A DNA stretch of 22,465 bases from CAMCTV01 sp964420985 (GTDB lineage: Bacteria; Bacteroidota; Bacteroidia; Flavobacteriales_D; Sanyastnellaceae), in assembly GCA_964420985.1 (NCBI GenBank), contig CAYQUT010000037.1, positions 1 through 22,465 on the forward strand. The letters are read 5' to 3'. This document shows, piece by piece, positions 15,604 to 22,465 of the stretch. A program made the position numbers and the translations under genes. Under the pieces are notes generated by a model that did not search any database, had not been told where the DNA came from, and saw only the letters and a list, made by a program, of their open reading frames with translations. Each line of letters starts with the position of its first letter. Positions within the stretch are counted from its first letter, which is position 1.

Positions 15604-17136
15604 CTATTCCCATTCAATGGTTGCCGGCGGCTTAGAACTGATGTCATACACCACGCGATTGATACCCTTTACTTGGTTTATAATGTCATTGCTCACTTTA
15701 GCCAAAAGGGCGTAAGGAAGGTCTACCCAATCCGCTGTCATGCCATCTGTACTTGATACAGCGCGCAAAGCCACAGCCTGCTCATATGTTCTCTCATCTC
15801 CCATAACCCCAACACTTTTCACGGGTAACAAAATCACACCCGCTTGCCACACGCGATCATACCAACCTTCAGCCTTCAGAGCATTGATGAAAATAGCATC
15901 CGCCTGTTGCAATAAATTCACTTTTTCTGGAGTAATGTCGCCCAAAATTCTAATGCCCAAACCAGGACCAGGGAAAGGATGACGTGCCAATAAATGGGAT
16001 GCAATACCCAAACTAGCACCTACGCGTCTTACCTCATCTTTAAACAATGAGCGCAGAGGCTCTACCACTTTCAACTTCATGTAGTCAGGCAGACCACCAA
16101 CATTGTGATGACTCTTAATGGTCTGGGAAGGACCTCCCGATGCACTCACACTTTCAATCACATCAGGATAAATGGTACCCTGTCCCAACCACTGCGCATT
16201 CTCCACTTTTTTGGATTCCTCATCAAAAACATCAATAAATGTTTTACCAATCGCTTTGCGCTTTGCTTCTGGATCATCTAATCCCTTTAATGCAGTGTAA
16301 AATAAATCTGAAGCTCTAACGCCTTTGATGTTGAGTCCCATGTGCTCATAATCCGATAACACTTGATCAAACTCATCCTTGCGCAACAATCCGTTGTCTA
16401 CAAAAATGCAGTGCAATCGATCTCCAATGGCCTTGTGCAAAATCACCGCAGCCACGGTAGAATCAACACCACCGCTCAAACCAAGGATAACATGATCTTC
16501 TCCCAATTTATTTTTTAATTCAGCAATGGTTTCATCTACAAAAACCGCGGGAGTCCAATCACCAGTGCAACCGCAGACACCCATGACAAAGTTTTTTAGC
16601 AATTGCATGCCCTCTGTACTATGGTATACCTCAGGATGAAATTGAACACCAAAATGCGATTTGCCTTTGATCTGGTAACCCGCAAATGCTACATCTGCCG
16701 TACTGCAAATGACCTCTGCTGTTGATCCCGCTGACTCAATGGTATCCCCATGAGACATCCATACTTGACTATTCATCGAGACACCTCTCAACAATACATT
16801 TCCTGCATCCACATGATTCAACAATGCTCTTCCATACTCACGATGGGTTGAACGCACCACTGAACCTTGATTTTGAATGGCCATCAATTGTGCTCCGTAA
16901 CAAATTCCCAATACGGGAAAACGATTGTAGATATCTGTCAAATCGGGCATTGGCGCGCCTTCTTGATGAACAGAAAACGGACTACCTGAAAGTATAACCC
17001 CGTGCACGTGTTCAGAAATAACAGGAATTTTGTTCCAAGGATGAATTTCACAATACACATTCAATTCGCGCAATCGACGCGCAATCAATTGGGTAACCTG
17101 AGACCCGAAATCAAGAATTAAAATTTGTTGATGCAT
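15604..17136 (-). CDS. guaA: GMP synthase (glutamine-hydrolysing)
   Basis: This enzyme makes GMP from XMP, ATP and glutamine in the cytoplasm. It has 510 residues from the ATG at 17136; the frame also opens at a TTG at 17142. The glutaminase domain has the triad C79 (GICYGAQ), H167 and E169 (QFHPEV). The ATP-pyrophosphatase P-loop LSGGVDST is at about 220-227, and the C-terminal dimerisation domain ends with the family signature KPPATIEWE. A -7 box TACCTTTG ends only 4 bases before the ATG, so the mRNA is probably leaderless. It is the first gene of the run guaA, LysM protein, hemF, DUF4476-like. Confidence 0.98.
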   Translation of the reverse strand: MHQQILILDFGSQVTQLIARRLRELNVYCEIHPWNKIPVISEHVHGVILSGSPFSVHQEGAPMPDLTDIYNRFPVLGICYGAQLMAIQNQGSVVRSTHREYGRALLNHVDAGNVLLRGVSMNSQVWMSHGDTIESAGSTAEVICSTADVAFAGYQIKGKSHFGVQFHPEVYHSTEGMQLLKNFVMGVCGCTGDWTPAVFVDETIAELKNKLGEDHVILGLSGGVDSTVAAVILHKAIGDRLHCIFVDNGLLRKDEFDQVLSDYEHMGLNIKGVRASDLFYTALKGLDDPEAKRKAIGKTFIDVFDEESKKVENAQWLGQGTIYPDVIESVSASGGPSQTIKSHHNVGGLPDYMKLKVVEPLRSLFKDEVRRVGASLGIASHLLARHPFPGPGLGIRILGDITPEKVNLLQQADAIFINALKAEGWYDRVWQAGVILLPVKSVGVMGDERTYEQAVALRAVSSTDGMTADWVDLPYALLAKVSNDIINQVKGINRVVYDISSKPPATIEWE

Positions 17137-17139
17137 GTG

Positions 17140-17172
17140 CAAAGGTAGTTGTTAAGCACAATACCTTAGCAA
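17140..17172 (-). promoter_or_regulatory. Promoter of guaA, predicting a leaderless mRNA
   Basis: On the - strand TACCTTTG (17140-17147) is a perfect -7 box, with a TTG (17170-17172) 22 bases upstream. The box ends four bases before the guaA ATG, which puts the transcription start at or next to the A of ATG. The -33 element overlaps the last bases before the divergent maf gene. Confidence 0.55.
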
Positions 17173-17173
17173 G

Positions 17174-17770
17174 ATGGACATTGATAAATTTCTTCATTTA
17201 AAAATCGTTTTGGCCTCTCAATCACCCCGAAGAAGAGAGTTGCTGCAATCTATGGGATTATCTTTTCAGTCTATCGGTTTGGATATCAATGAAGATTTTC
17301 CTGACCACCTTAAGGAGCATGAAATCCCGGTATTCCTCTCAGAGAAAAAAGCAGCTGCCTTGAAGGACACCTATGACAATGATACCATTATCATTACTGC
17401 GGACACCATTGTGTGGCACGGCGATACGGCGTTGAATAAGCCATTGAATAGTGATGATGCCAAACGCATGTTAAAACAATTAAATGGAAAATGGCATACG
17501 GTTTACACTGGGGTAACCGTAGTCAAAGGAACAGCGAATATTACACGATGGGACAGCACCAAAGTCAAATTTGCGAAAATGGAAGAGCAATGGATTGATC
17601 ATTATATTCAACGCTATCAACCCATGGATAAGGCGGGAAGCTACGGTGCGCAAGACTTTTGGGGATTGGTTTCCATCGAAGCTCTTCAAGGATCATATTA
17701 CAATGTTATGGGTTTACCTACCCATTTGGTCTTTCAAATGCTCAACGACATTGCGCAAAAAGAAGAATAA
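17174..17770 (+). CDS. maf: Maf-like nucleotide pyrophosphatase (dTTP/UTP type)
   Basis: This 198-residue Maf/YhdE-family enzyme hydrolyses non-canonical or excess nucleoside triphosphates to monophosphates. The N-terminal signature LASQSPRRRELL (about 13-24), catalytic D77 in ADTIV, the DKAGSYG segment and the terminal GSYYNVMGLPT motif are all present. The motif set fits the dTTPase/UTPase (YhdE) branch better than the m7GTP (YceF) branch. A near-consensus -7 box TACCTTAG lies at 17162-17169, right before the ATG. The gene diverges from guaA and its 3' end overlaps the convergent prenyltransferase gene by 29 bp. Confidence 0.95.
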   Translation: MDIDKFLHLKIVLASQSPRRRELLQSMGLSFQSIGLDINEDFPDHLKEHEIPVFLSEKKAAALKDTYDNDTIIITADTIVWHGDTALNKPLNSDDAKRMLKQLNGKWHTVYTGVTVVKGTANITRWDSTKVKFAKMEEQWIDHYIQRYQPMDKAGSYGAQDFWGLVSIEALQGSYYNVMGLPTHLVFQMLNDIAQKEE

Positions 17771-18611
17771 AACCAATGGTGGCACCAATCATCCATATTT
17801 TCATCAAGCGTGCTATGCGCTTGTAATCCTCTGGGTTCTTGGCTATCCACACAGGAAACCACCCGACTAAGCCCGGCAATAACATCAGTAACATAGACCA
17901 CCTATTGCTTTCTTCTAAAATAAACTGATGACATAACCAAACACATATCAATAAAAAGATCCAAGACCATTTTACCAATTCTACCGCTTTGGACACTCCC
18001 ATGATTAAAGCTATGCTTTTGTATTGTCCCACCCTATCTCCTTTAACATCCTGAATATCCTTTATCACTTCTCGCATCCAATTAGAACAAAATGAAAAAA
18101 ACACCATCGCCCAAATTAATCGTTCATTCGTGGCGTTGATACAATCCATCAAAGCCCACCATGGGATAATGGCCACTACACCGGCAACCAAAACATTACC
18201 CATTAGCATAGTGCGTTTGAAAAAAGGGGTATAGAGCAGTAATAAAATGGTCAAAACCAAAGTTGCAATCCAATAAAAATGATGTTGAAAATGATGACTG
18301 ATAAAAACCGAGATAATCAGGGCCAGTGAACTGAGCAGGGTATGCATCAAGATGGCTCTTTTGCCCGTAATGTGCGTACCCACCCATTGTTCATCCGGCT
18401 TATTGATGGCATCAGCTTTTTGGTCAAAATAATCGTTGATAACATAGCCTGCTGCTGCAATGATGATCAAATTCAGGGCTTTAAGAACAATAAAAAAAAA
18501 TGCTGCCCACCCCACTCCAACGGTCAACAGCGTTAGTAATGGCAAAACCAAAACGGTAAGACCTATGATTATCAAATTAATAGGACGCAGTATTCGTAAA
18601 TAATTCAACAT
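17742..18611 (-). CDS. UbiA-family prenyltransferase (geranylgeranylglycerol-phosphate transferase-like)
   Basis: This 289-residue integral membrane protein has about eight hydrophobic segments. It has both aspartate-rich motifs that bind Mg-prenyl diphosphate: N59-D60-x-x-D63-x-x-x-D67 (NDYFDQKADAINKP) and D185-x-x-D188-x-x-x-D192 (DIQDVKGDRVGQYKSIA). The latter matches digeranylgeranylglyceryl-phosphate synthase-type members, which are widespread in Bacteroidota. The acceptor cannot be decided from sequence: a polar lipid head group, a quinone precursor or another ring. A possible -7 box TTAATTTG (7/8) lies shortly before the start. It is convergent with maf. Confidence 0.9.
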   Translation of the reverse strand: MLNYLRILRPINLIIIGLTVLVLPLLTLLTVGVGWAAFFFIVLKALNLIIIAAAGYVINDYFDQKADAINKPDEQWVGTHITGKRAILMHTLLSSLALIISVFISHHFQHHFYWIATLVLTILLLLYTPFFKRTMLMGNVLVAGVVAIIPWWALMDCINATNERLIWAMVFFSFCSNWMREVIKDIQDVKGDRVGQYKSIALIMGVSKAVELVKWSWIFLLICVWLCHQFILEESNRWSMLLMLLPGLVGWFPVWIAKNPEDYKRIARLMKIWMIGATIGFILLFAQCR

Positions 18612-18658
18612 GTTAATGAATTCATCAACAAATTAAACTCAAAATTGGTTGTTCGCCT

Positions 18659-18666
18659 TACTTTTG
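18659..18666 (+). promoter_or_regulatory. -7 promoter box of the receiver-like protein gene
   Basis: TACTTTTG fits TAnnTTTG perfectly, and transcription would start near 18670. This is why the start at 18688 is preferred to the TTG at 18649. No TTG is present at 19-21 bases upstream. Confidence 0.45.
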
Positions 18667-18687
18667 CATCGCGAAAAAATTGTGGGC

Positions 18688-18993
18688 ATGGAAGAAATGG
18701 CAACCAAAAAAATATTGATTCTCGGTAAACACCAATACATGGTGGATAATATTCAATCAATTTTGGAGAAGGGCGGTTTTTCAGTGGTAGGCTATGCCTC
18801 GGTAGAACAAGTACTTGAAGAATATCAATCCGAAGTATTAGACATGATTGTTTTTACCGGAGCTGTTAACCCATCTGATGAAAGTGAATTGATCCATTGG
18901 AAAAACGAAAAATTTCCTGATGCAATGATCTTTGAGCACCATGGTGGTCCAGCTACAGTTCTAGAAGAGGTTCAAGCCAAATTCTCAGCTTAA
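18688..18993 (+). CDS. Small receiver-like protein lacking the phosphorylation site
   Basis: This 101-residue protein has a response-regulator-like alpha/beta pattern. KKILILGKHQYMVDNIQSIL corresponds to strand 1 and helix 1, FSVVGYASVEQVLEEY to the second unit, and DMIVFTGAV to strand 3. The acidic pair that should follow strand 1 is GK, and the phosphoacceptor position after IVF is T-G, so it cannot be phosphorylated in the usual way. No output domain exists. It could be a protein-protein interaction pseudo-receiver. The starts at 18688 or 18697 are both possible. It is a single gene whose 3' end overlaps the convergent asparaginase gene by 9 bp. The fold assignment is by pattern only. Confidence 0.75.
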   Translation: MEEMATKKILILGKHQYMVDNIQSILEKGGFSVVGYASVEQVLEEYQSEVLDMIVFTGAVNPSDESELIHWKNEKFPDAMIFEHHGGPATVLEEVQAKFSA

Positions 18994-19971
18994 TTTACTT
19001 TTTGAGGAAATCACTTCTGCTTTTCCCTCCCGCCATATGGCGTAAGTAAAACCAGGGTGGACGCTGTAAGCTCCTATTTCTCCTTGTGTATTGCAGGCCA
19101 AGAAACAAGCTTGATAATCCGCCACTTTTAAAATAGACTGATTGATTTTAACCAATCTCTCGATGGCCTCCTCACAAGCGGCTTGGGGATGCATACCTTG
19201 GCGCATTAACTCCACAATTAAAAAAGAAGAGCATGAACGCAAAATGGTTTCTCCTAACCCAGTTGCTGTTGCTGCACCTACTTCATTGTCAACATACAAA
19301 CCAGAACCAATGATGGGGGAATCTCCTACCCTTCCACGCATCTTAAATGCCAGACCACTGGTCGTGCAAGCGCCTCCCAAATCTCCATCACCATCCATGG
19401 CCAATATACCAATGGTATCGTGATTTTCAATGTTGATGATGGGTTTATATTCACTTTTCACCAGCCATTCCTTCCAAGCCTTAACCGCTTCTGGGTTCTT
19501 GTACGTATCCCTTTCAAATCCATTGCTCAATGCAAATTGTTGAGCTCCTTCTCCAACCAACACAACATGGGGTGTCTTCTCCATGATGGCCCGTGCAACA
19601 GAAACAGGATGTTTGATTTGTTCTAAAAAACAAACTGATCCCGCCTTGCCCTCATGGTTCATGATACAAGCATCCAAGGTTGTGTGGCCTTCTCTGTCAG
19701 GAAATCCTCCTAAACCAATGGACAACTCATTTAAATCATCTTCCATTTTCCTCCCTGCAGCTTCAACCATGTCCACGGCCTTGCCACCTTTAGAGAAATT
19801 TTCAGCTGCAGCCTCGTTGGCTTTTAAACCAAAATTCCATGTACTGATGACCAATCCTTTTTTAAAACGCTCAACTCCAGATTTTGGCTTACGACGTTCA
19901 CCGGTAAAACTCAAAAATGGAAGCGCTCCCAATACAGGAAGCGCTTTCAAAAAATTTCTTCTGGTCTTCAT
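18985..19971 (-). CDS. N4-(beta-N-acetylglucosaminyl)-L-asparaginase, Tat-exported
   Basis: This 328-residue Ntn-hydrolase of the glycosylasparaginase family cleaves the GlcNAc-asparagine bond of glycoasparagines. It begins with a Tat signal peptide: TRRNFLKALPVLGALPFL, with the twin arginine at 4-5. The autocleavage site and catalytic nucleophile T186 lie in ENHDTIGILAMD, followed by GGACTTSG. The substrate-binding segment RVGDSPIIGSGLYVD and the later ATATGLGE are present. The start at 19971 overlaps the stop of the upstream deiminase gene in a TAATG junction; the frame extends four codons further to 19983. It is the last gene of the exported-protein operon. Plant-type isoaspartyl peptidase activity is an alternative, but the aspartylglucosaminidase branch fits better. 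Confidence 0.92.
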   Translation of the reverse strand: MKTRRNFLKALPVLGALPFLSFTGERRKPKSGVERFKKGLVISTWNFGLKANEAAAENFSKGGKAVDMVEAAGRKMEDDLNELSIGLGGFPDREGHTTLDACIMNHEGKAGSVCFLEQIKHPVSVARAIMEKTPHVVLVGEGAQQFALSNGFERDTYKNPEAVKAWKEWLVKSEYKPIINIENHDTIGILAMDGDGDLGGACTTSGLAFKMRGRVGDSPIIGSGLYVDNEVGAATATGLGETILRSCSSFLIVELMRQGMHPQAACEEAIERLVKINQSILKVADYQACFLACNTQGEIGAYSVHPGFTYAIWREGKAEVISSKSKLS

Positions 19972-21752
19972 TAATGTACGCAAAGTTGAAGGGTCTGAAT
20001 GCCGTATGCATGCTTCATTTGAACCATGTACATGCCTGCTGGCATTTGATCAGCATTAAAAAAAACTTGCTTTTCACCGATGGGTGCAACGCCATTGAAA
20101 AGATTCATCACCACTCTTCCTGTCATATCCAACAAATCAACATGGTAATGGCTCGCAAATGGGGCATTCCAGCGCAAGCAAGTGATGGCTGAAGCTGGAT
20201 TGGGAAACAATTTGGTCTCAATCACCGGCATGATGTCCGTGACTGCGTTCACTCCTACTACATTAAAATCCCAATATCCCGCTGGAGCGGTGATAGGGCG
20301 CACTTGGACTTTGCCTGAAACAGATTCTCCTTGTACATAATACTGCACTGTTGTTCCAATTGACTGCGCCGGAATGGATGCCTGCCAATTTCCGTCGCCG
20401 ATATTAACCATATTTACCTCATTGTAAGTTGTATTACCTAACAACCTCCAATACAACTTGGCACTGGCTATACCTGAACGATGCGCCAAATAAGCAGTGA
20501 CCACATAGGGATCTTGATCGTTGTCCGTGTCGGTAAGAGATTGATGCGTAATCAACATGGGATCTTCTACACCCACACTATGTGTAATGCAATGAATGGC
20601 TCCGCTTTGACTGATAATATTAGAAGTATTGTTGTCGCAATCAATACCGACAATATTGTAACCCGGCATGGCCTCTTCCCAAATGCGCAAAGCCGTTGTA
20701 TCCACTTGTTCACGATACGTGGGTAAGATAATAGTCTTGTTCACAAAAACGGCATTGGTAAAGGTTCTGTAGGATGATCCCGTGCTGGGCCAGCCACCTG
20801 TGGCTGAGCTAGGCATAGGGATGCGAACAATGTGGTAAGGCGTTCCCCATACCGAGTTATAATTGCTCAATACATATTCTATGTTGGCATTGATTTGCGG
20901 TCCATCTGAAACACCATCTGGATATTCACCTACCAACAACGTCTCTTCATCCAGCAACTTCATATGCATATCAATGTGATGAATGCCATCGTAAGGCAAA
21001 GTGTTCATTTTAATGTAACGATCAATACCCAAATAATCCTCAACAATTCCATCTATTTGACTCTCTGTTTTAGCAGAAACTCCATAAGGATTTCCAGCTA
21101 TGTTTTCCTCTAAAATCAATTCAGAAGCAAAGGCAGTTCCTAACCCATCAACCATCCAATTGCCTCCTGTATTCACCAAATCATTGGGGGCAACTGTCAT
21201 GGTGTGCAAAGGAATTCCCAACTCGTTGGCAATGCATTCTGGAGAAGCATCATCATTGGGTCTTGTTGGACGATTATAAATCCAATCCACCAAAACCAAA
21301 CTATCTACCTCGTTTTTATACACCGTATTTCCAGCGTAATCGCGCATCCAAATCGAATCAAAATTGCATTGTAGAATAGTCACATTGTTCAAGTCTGTTA
21401 ATGCAGTACCGCCCTGTGTCGACAACAAATAATCTTGAGTGGCTTGAACATCCTCTGAAAGAATGATCACGCGCGTTTCCAACTTAGCGGCAGCCACAAT
21501 GGCTTTTAGAATATTGGTATAGCCTGTCCAAGCAATGGTCAAACATTGAATCTCTTCCCACTCCGCAGCGCTTCGGACATAACTTCCCACGGGAGGAGTG
21601 GTGATTCCATTGGGCAAAACAACAGGATTCACTTCTCCGTTCTTAACCATTTGCCATTCCAAATCTGTAAAGCCATTTGGTAGTTGTTGCGCAAAAATGG
21701 TTTGAGACAATCCCAACATCATAAAACAAACGGACAAATAAAATTTCTTCAT
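19971..21752 (-). CDS. Secreted peptidylarginine/agmatine deiminase-family enzyme with T9SS tail
   Basis: This 593-residue protein has a signal peptide at about 1-21 (ending IFAQ). The deiminase domain of the Porphyromonas PAD/agmatine deiminase family (about 45-395) has all the expected catalytic residues: D138 (WMRDYAG), H259 and D261 (HHIDMH), a conserved N333 (TFTNAVF) and nucleophile C388 (SGAIHCITHSVG). It should convert guanidino groups to ureido groups plus ammonia, either on free agmatine or on peptide arginine. Next is an Ig-like domain (about 396-505), then a T9SS C-terminal sorting domain (KLFPNPASAITCLRW to the end). The whole architecture parallels P. gingivalis PPAD. It sits 14 bases after a lipoprotein gene and overlaps the asparaginase start. 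Confidence 0.92.
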   Translation of the reverse strand: MKKFYLSVCFMMLGLSQTIFAQQLPNGFTDLEWQMVKNGEVNPVVLPNGITTPPVGSYVRSAAEWEEIQCLTIAWTGYTNILKAIVAAAKLETRVIILSEDVQATQDYLLSTQGGTALTDLNNVTILQCNFDSIWMRDYAGNTVYKNEVDSLVLVDWIYNRPTRPNDDASPECIANELGIPLHTMTVAPNDLVNTGGNWMVDGLGTAFASELILEENIAGNPYGVSAKTESQIDGIVEDYLGIDRYIKMNTLPYDGIHHIDMHMKLLDEETLLVGEYPDGVSDGPQINANIEYVLSNYNSVWGTPYHIVRIPMPSSATGGWPSTGSSYRTFTNAVFVNKTIILPTYREQVDTTALRIWEEAMPGYNIVGIDCDNNTSNIISQSGAIHCITHSVGVEDPMLITHQSLTDTDNDQDPYVVTAYLAHRSGIASAKLYWRLLGNTTYNEVNMVNIGDGNWQASIPAQSIGTTVQYYVQGESVSGKVQVRPITAPAGYWDFNVVGVNAVTDIMPVIETKLFPNPASAITCLRWNAPFASHYHVDLLDMTGRVVMNLFNGVAPIGEKQVFFNADQMPAGMYMVQMKHAYGIQTLQLCVH

Positions 21753-21766
21753 ATTAAAAAATACTT

Positions 21767-22399
21767 TCAGTAAATATAATCCAAAGTGTTTTGTACAAAG
21801 GGTTCAATGTACAGGCTATCAAAATATTGCAAAGGACCAGAGGGTCCATTGGAGTTGATCTGATACTTCAAGTACCTACCGCCTGGAGCGTAACAAGTCT
21901 TGCTCAGCTCCTCCAATCCGTCGACATGAAAAGTACCCATGTCATCACAATTGCATTGTGGATGGCTCGAAAATACCGCCAAATCAATGGTTGCGGCGGG
22001 ATCAGTTGTCTTTAAATACACCAAAACAGAGGACATCGGTGTCAGTACAGTTTGCGTTTCCAGCACCTCACCAACAGAAAAATCATCAGGATTGAGCGTT
22101 ATAATTTCTGTAAAATATTGTGAGCGCACCACCTCCAATTGAAGCGATGCATAGCTGTCTCTTTCAAAATGCAAATGGGCATTGCCTGAACCGTCTGTGG
22201 TGGCAGAAGCAATATCTGTCCATACATCGCTGTATACACCCGAAGACAATTTCTTTCCCTGCAATTGCACCTCGACACCAAAAAGATTGGACATCCCCAA
22301 ATCCTCCTTGACATTCAATTTTAACTCCCAGTGATTATCCTTTTCCTTACATGAGAATAAGGCCGCACAAACAACTAAAATCAATAGCAATTTTTTCAT
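21767..22399 (-). CDS. Lipoprotein of unknown function
   Basis: This 210-residue protein has a lipoprotein signal peptide with lipobox LFSC (C17). The residues after the cysteine are KEKD, which resembles the charged export signal that sends Bacteroidota lipoproteins to the outer surface (inference). The mature protein looks all-beta, with a DGSGNAHLHFERDSYASLQLEV region suggestive of an Ig- or carboxypeptidase-regulatory-like fold, and a cysteine-rich stretch CNCDDMG...CYAPGGRY. No family is recognised with confidence. It is 14 bases upstream of the deiminase gene in the same operon, and its ATG overlaps the stop of an apparent partial gene at the right edge. Confidence 0.85.
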   Translation of the reverse strand: MKKLLLILVVCAALFSCKEKDNHWELKLNVKEDLGMSNLFGVEVQLQGKKLSSGVYSDVWTDIASATTDGSGNAHLHFERDSYASLQLEVVRSQYFTEIITLNPDDFSVGEVLETQTVLTPMSSVLVYLKTTDPAATIDLAVFSSHPQCNCDDMGTFHVDGLEELSKTCYAPGGRYLKYQINSNGPSGPLQYFDSLYIEPFVQNTLDYIY

Positions 22400-22465
22400 T
22401 TCACTTTAGATTTAAAATGATCATAAAAACTCAACACCCGGTGCACAAAATGGTAGGTCTCATGG
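22396..22465 (-). CDS. 3' end of a partial gene running off the right edge
   Basis: A frame on the - strand stays open from the window edge and ends at a TGA (22396-22398), which overlaps the ATG of the lipoprotein gene by 4 bp (ATGA). It encodes 22 residues ending FYDHFKSKVK, rich in aromatic and charged residues like a normal protein C-terminus. The short open length could occur by chance; the overlap geometry favours a real gene. No family can be named. Confidence 0.45.
   Translation of the reverse strand, partial: HETYHFVHRVLSFYDHFKSKVK

Noticed and set aside
19920..19950. Repeated AAGCGCT separated by 12 bases, looking like a hairpin or operator
   Set aside because: It lies in the Tat signal peptide coding region and follows from the repeated residues ALPVLGALPFL; no poly-U or promoter context.
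1..22465. Defence system, CRISPR array, prophage or insertion sequence
   Set aside because: No repeat-spacer pattern, transposase, integrase, tRNA-linked attachment site or defence gene is seen. The cyclase resembles a two-component output rather than an antiphage cyclase, since it has a receiver and a kinase partner and no effector with membrane segments beside it.

Overview
The window reads as a chromosomal segment of a Bacteroidota bacterium, most likely Flavobacteriales-like. Three signs support this: type IX secretion (T9SS) C-terminal sorting domains on two secreted proteins, Bacteroidota-type promoters (TTG, then TAnnTTTG at about -7) with few Shine-Dalgarno sites, and Bacteroidota-specific families (PadR/PspC pair, DUF4476-like, LysM plus binding-protein fusion). 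The species cannot be fixed from the sequence. No tRNA, rRNA, CRISPR, insertion sequence or prophage is visible. No gene-free stretch exceeds 300 bases; the longest is about 230 bases, at 1895-2121.

Layout, left to right. 1-50: bidirectional terminator. 57-1894 (-): padR then a PspC-domain membrane protein, overlapping by 4 bp. 1999-2064: a GC-rich structured element resembling the Flavo-1 RNA motif. 2072-2103: strong terminator of a tandem universal-stress-protein operon (2122-3803, -). 3861-4454 (+): HD-domain phosphohydrolase. 4444-8545 (-): operon of cytoplasmic YceI, a hybrid histidine kinase with two receivers and an HPt domain, and a receiver-adenylate cyclase. 8594-10798 (-): secreted FG-GAP propeller protein with a T9SS tail. 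10839-11351 (+): small membrane-anchored conserved protein. 11352-12416 (-): class II fructose-bisphosphate aldolase. 12455-17136 (-): guaA, a LysM/binding-protein fusion, hemF and a DUF4476-like protein, tightly packed. 17174-17770 (+): maf. 17742-18611 (-): UbiA prenyltransferase. 18688-18993 (+): degenerate receiver-like protein. 18985-22399 (-): lipoprotein, secreted T9SS peptidylarginine/agmatine deiminase, and Tat-exported glycosylasparaginase. An apparent partial gene runs off the right edge.

The most coherent system is the YceI-kinase-cyclase operon. It carries every conserved part of a phosphorelay (H128, D419/D565, H707) ending in a receiver (D60) fused to a class III cyclase with adenine-specifying residues. 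This suggests an envelope or lipid signal converted to cAMP, with the convergent HD protein a possible partner. The second is the right-hand exported operon, which pairs a secreted arginine-deiminating enzyme with a periplasmic asparagine-glycan hydrolase and a possibly surface-exposed lipoprotein.

The gene layout is very compact. All four convergent gene pairs overlap or abut, with no visible intrinsic terminator between them. Several promoters sit so close to the start codon that mRNAs would be leaderless or nearly so. Most of the remaining content is ordinary housekeeping (guaA, hemF, fba, maf).
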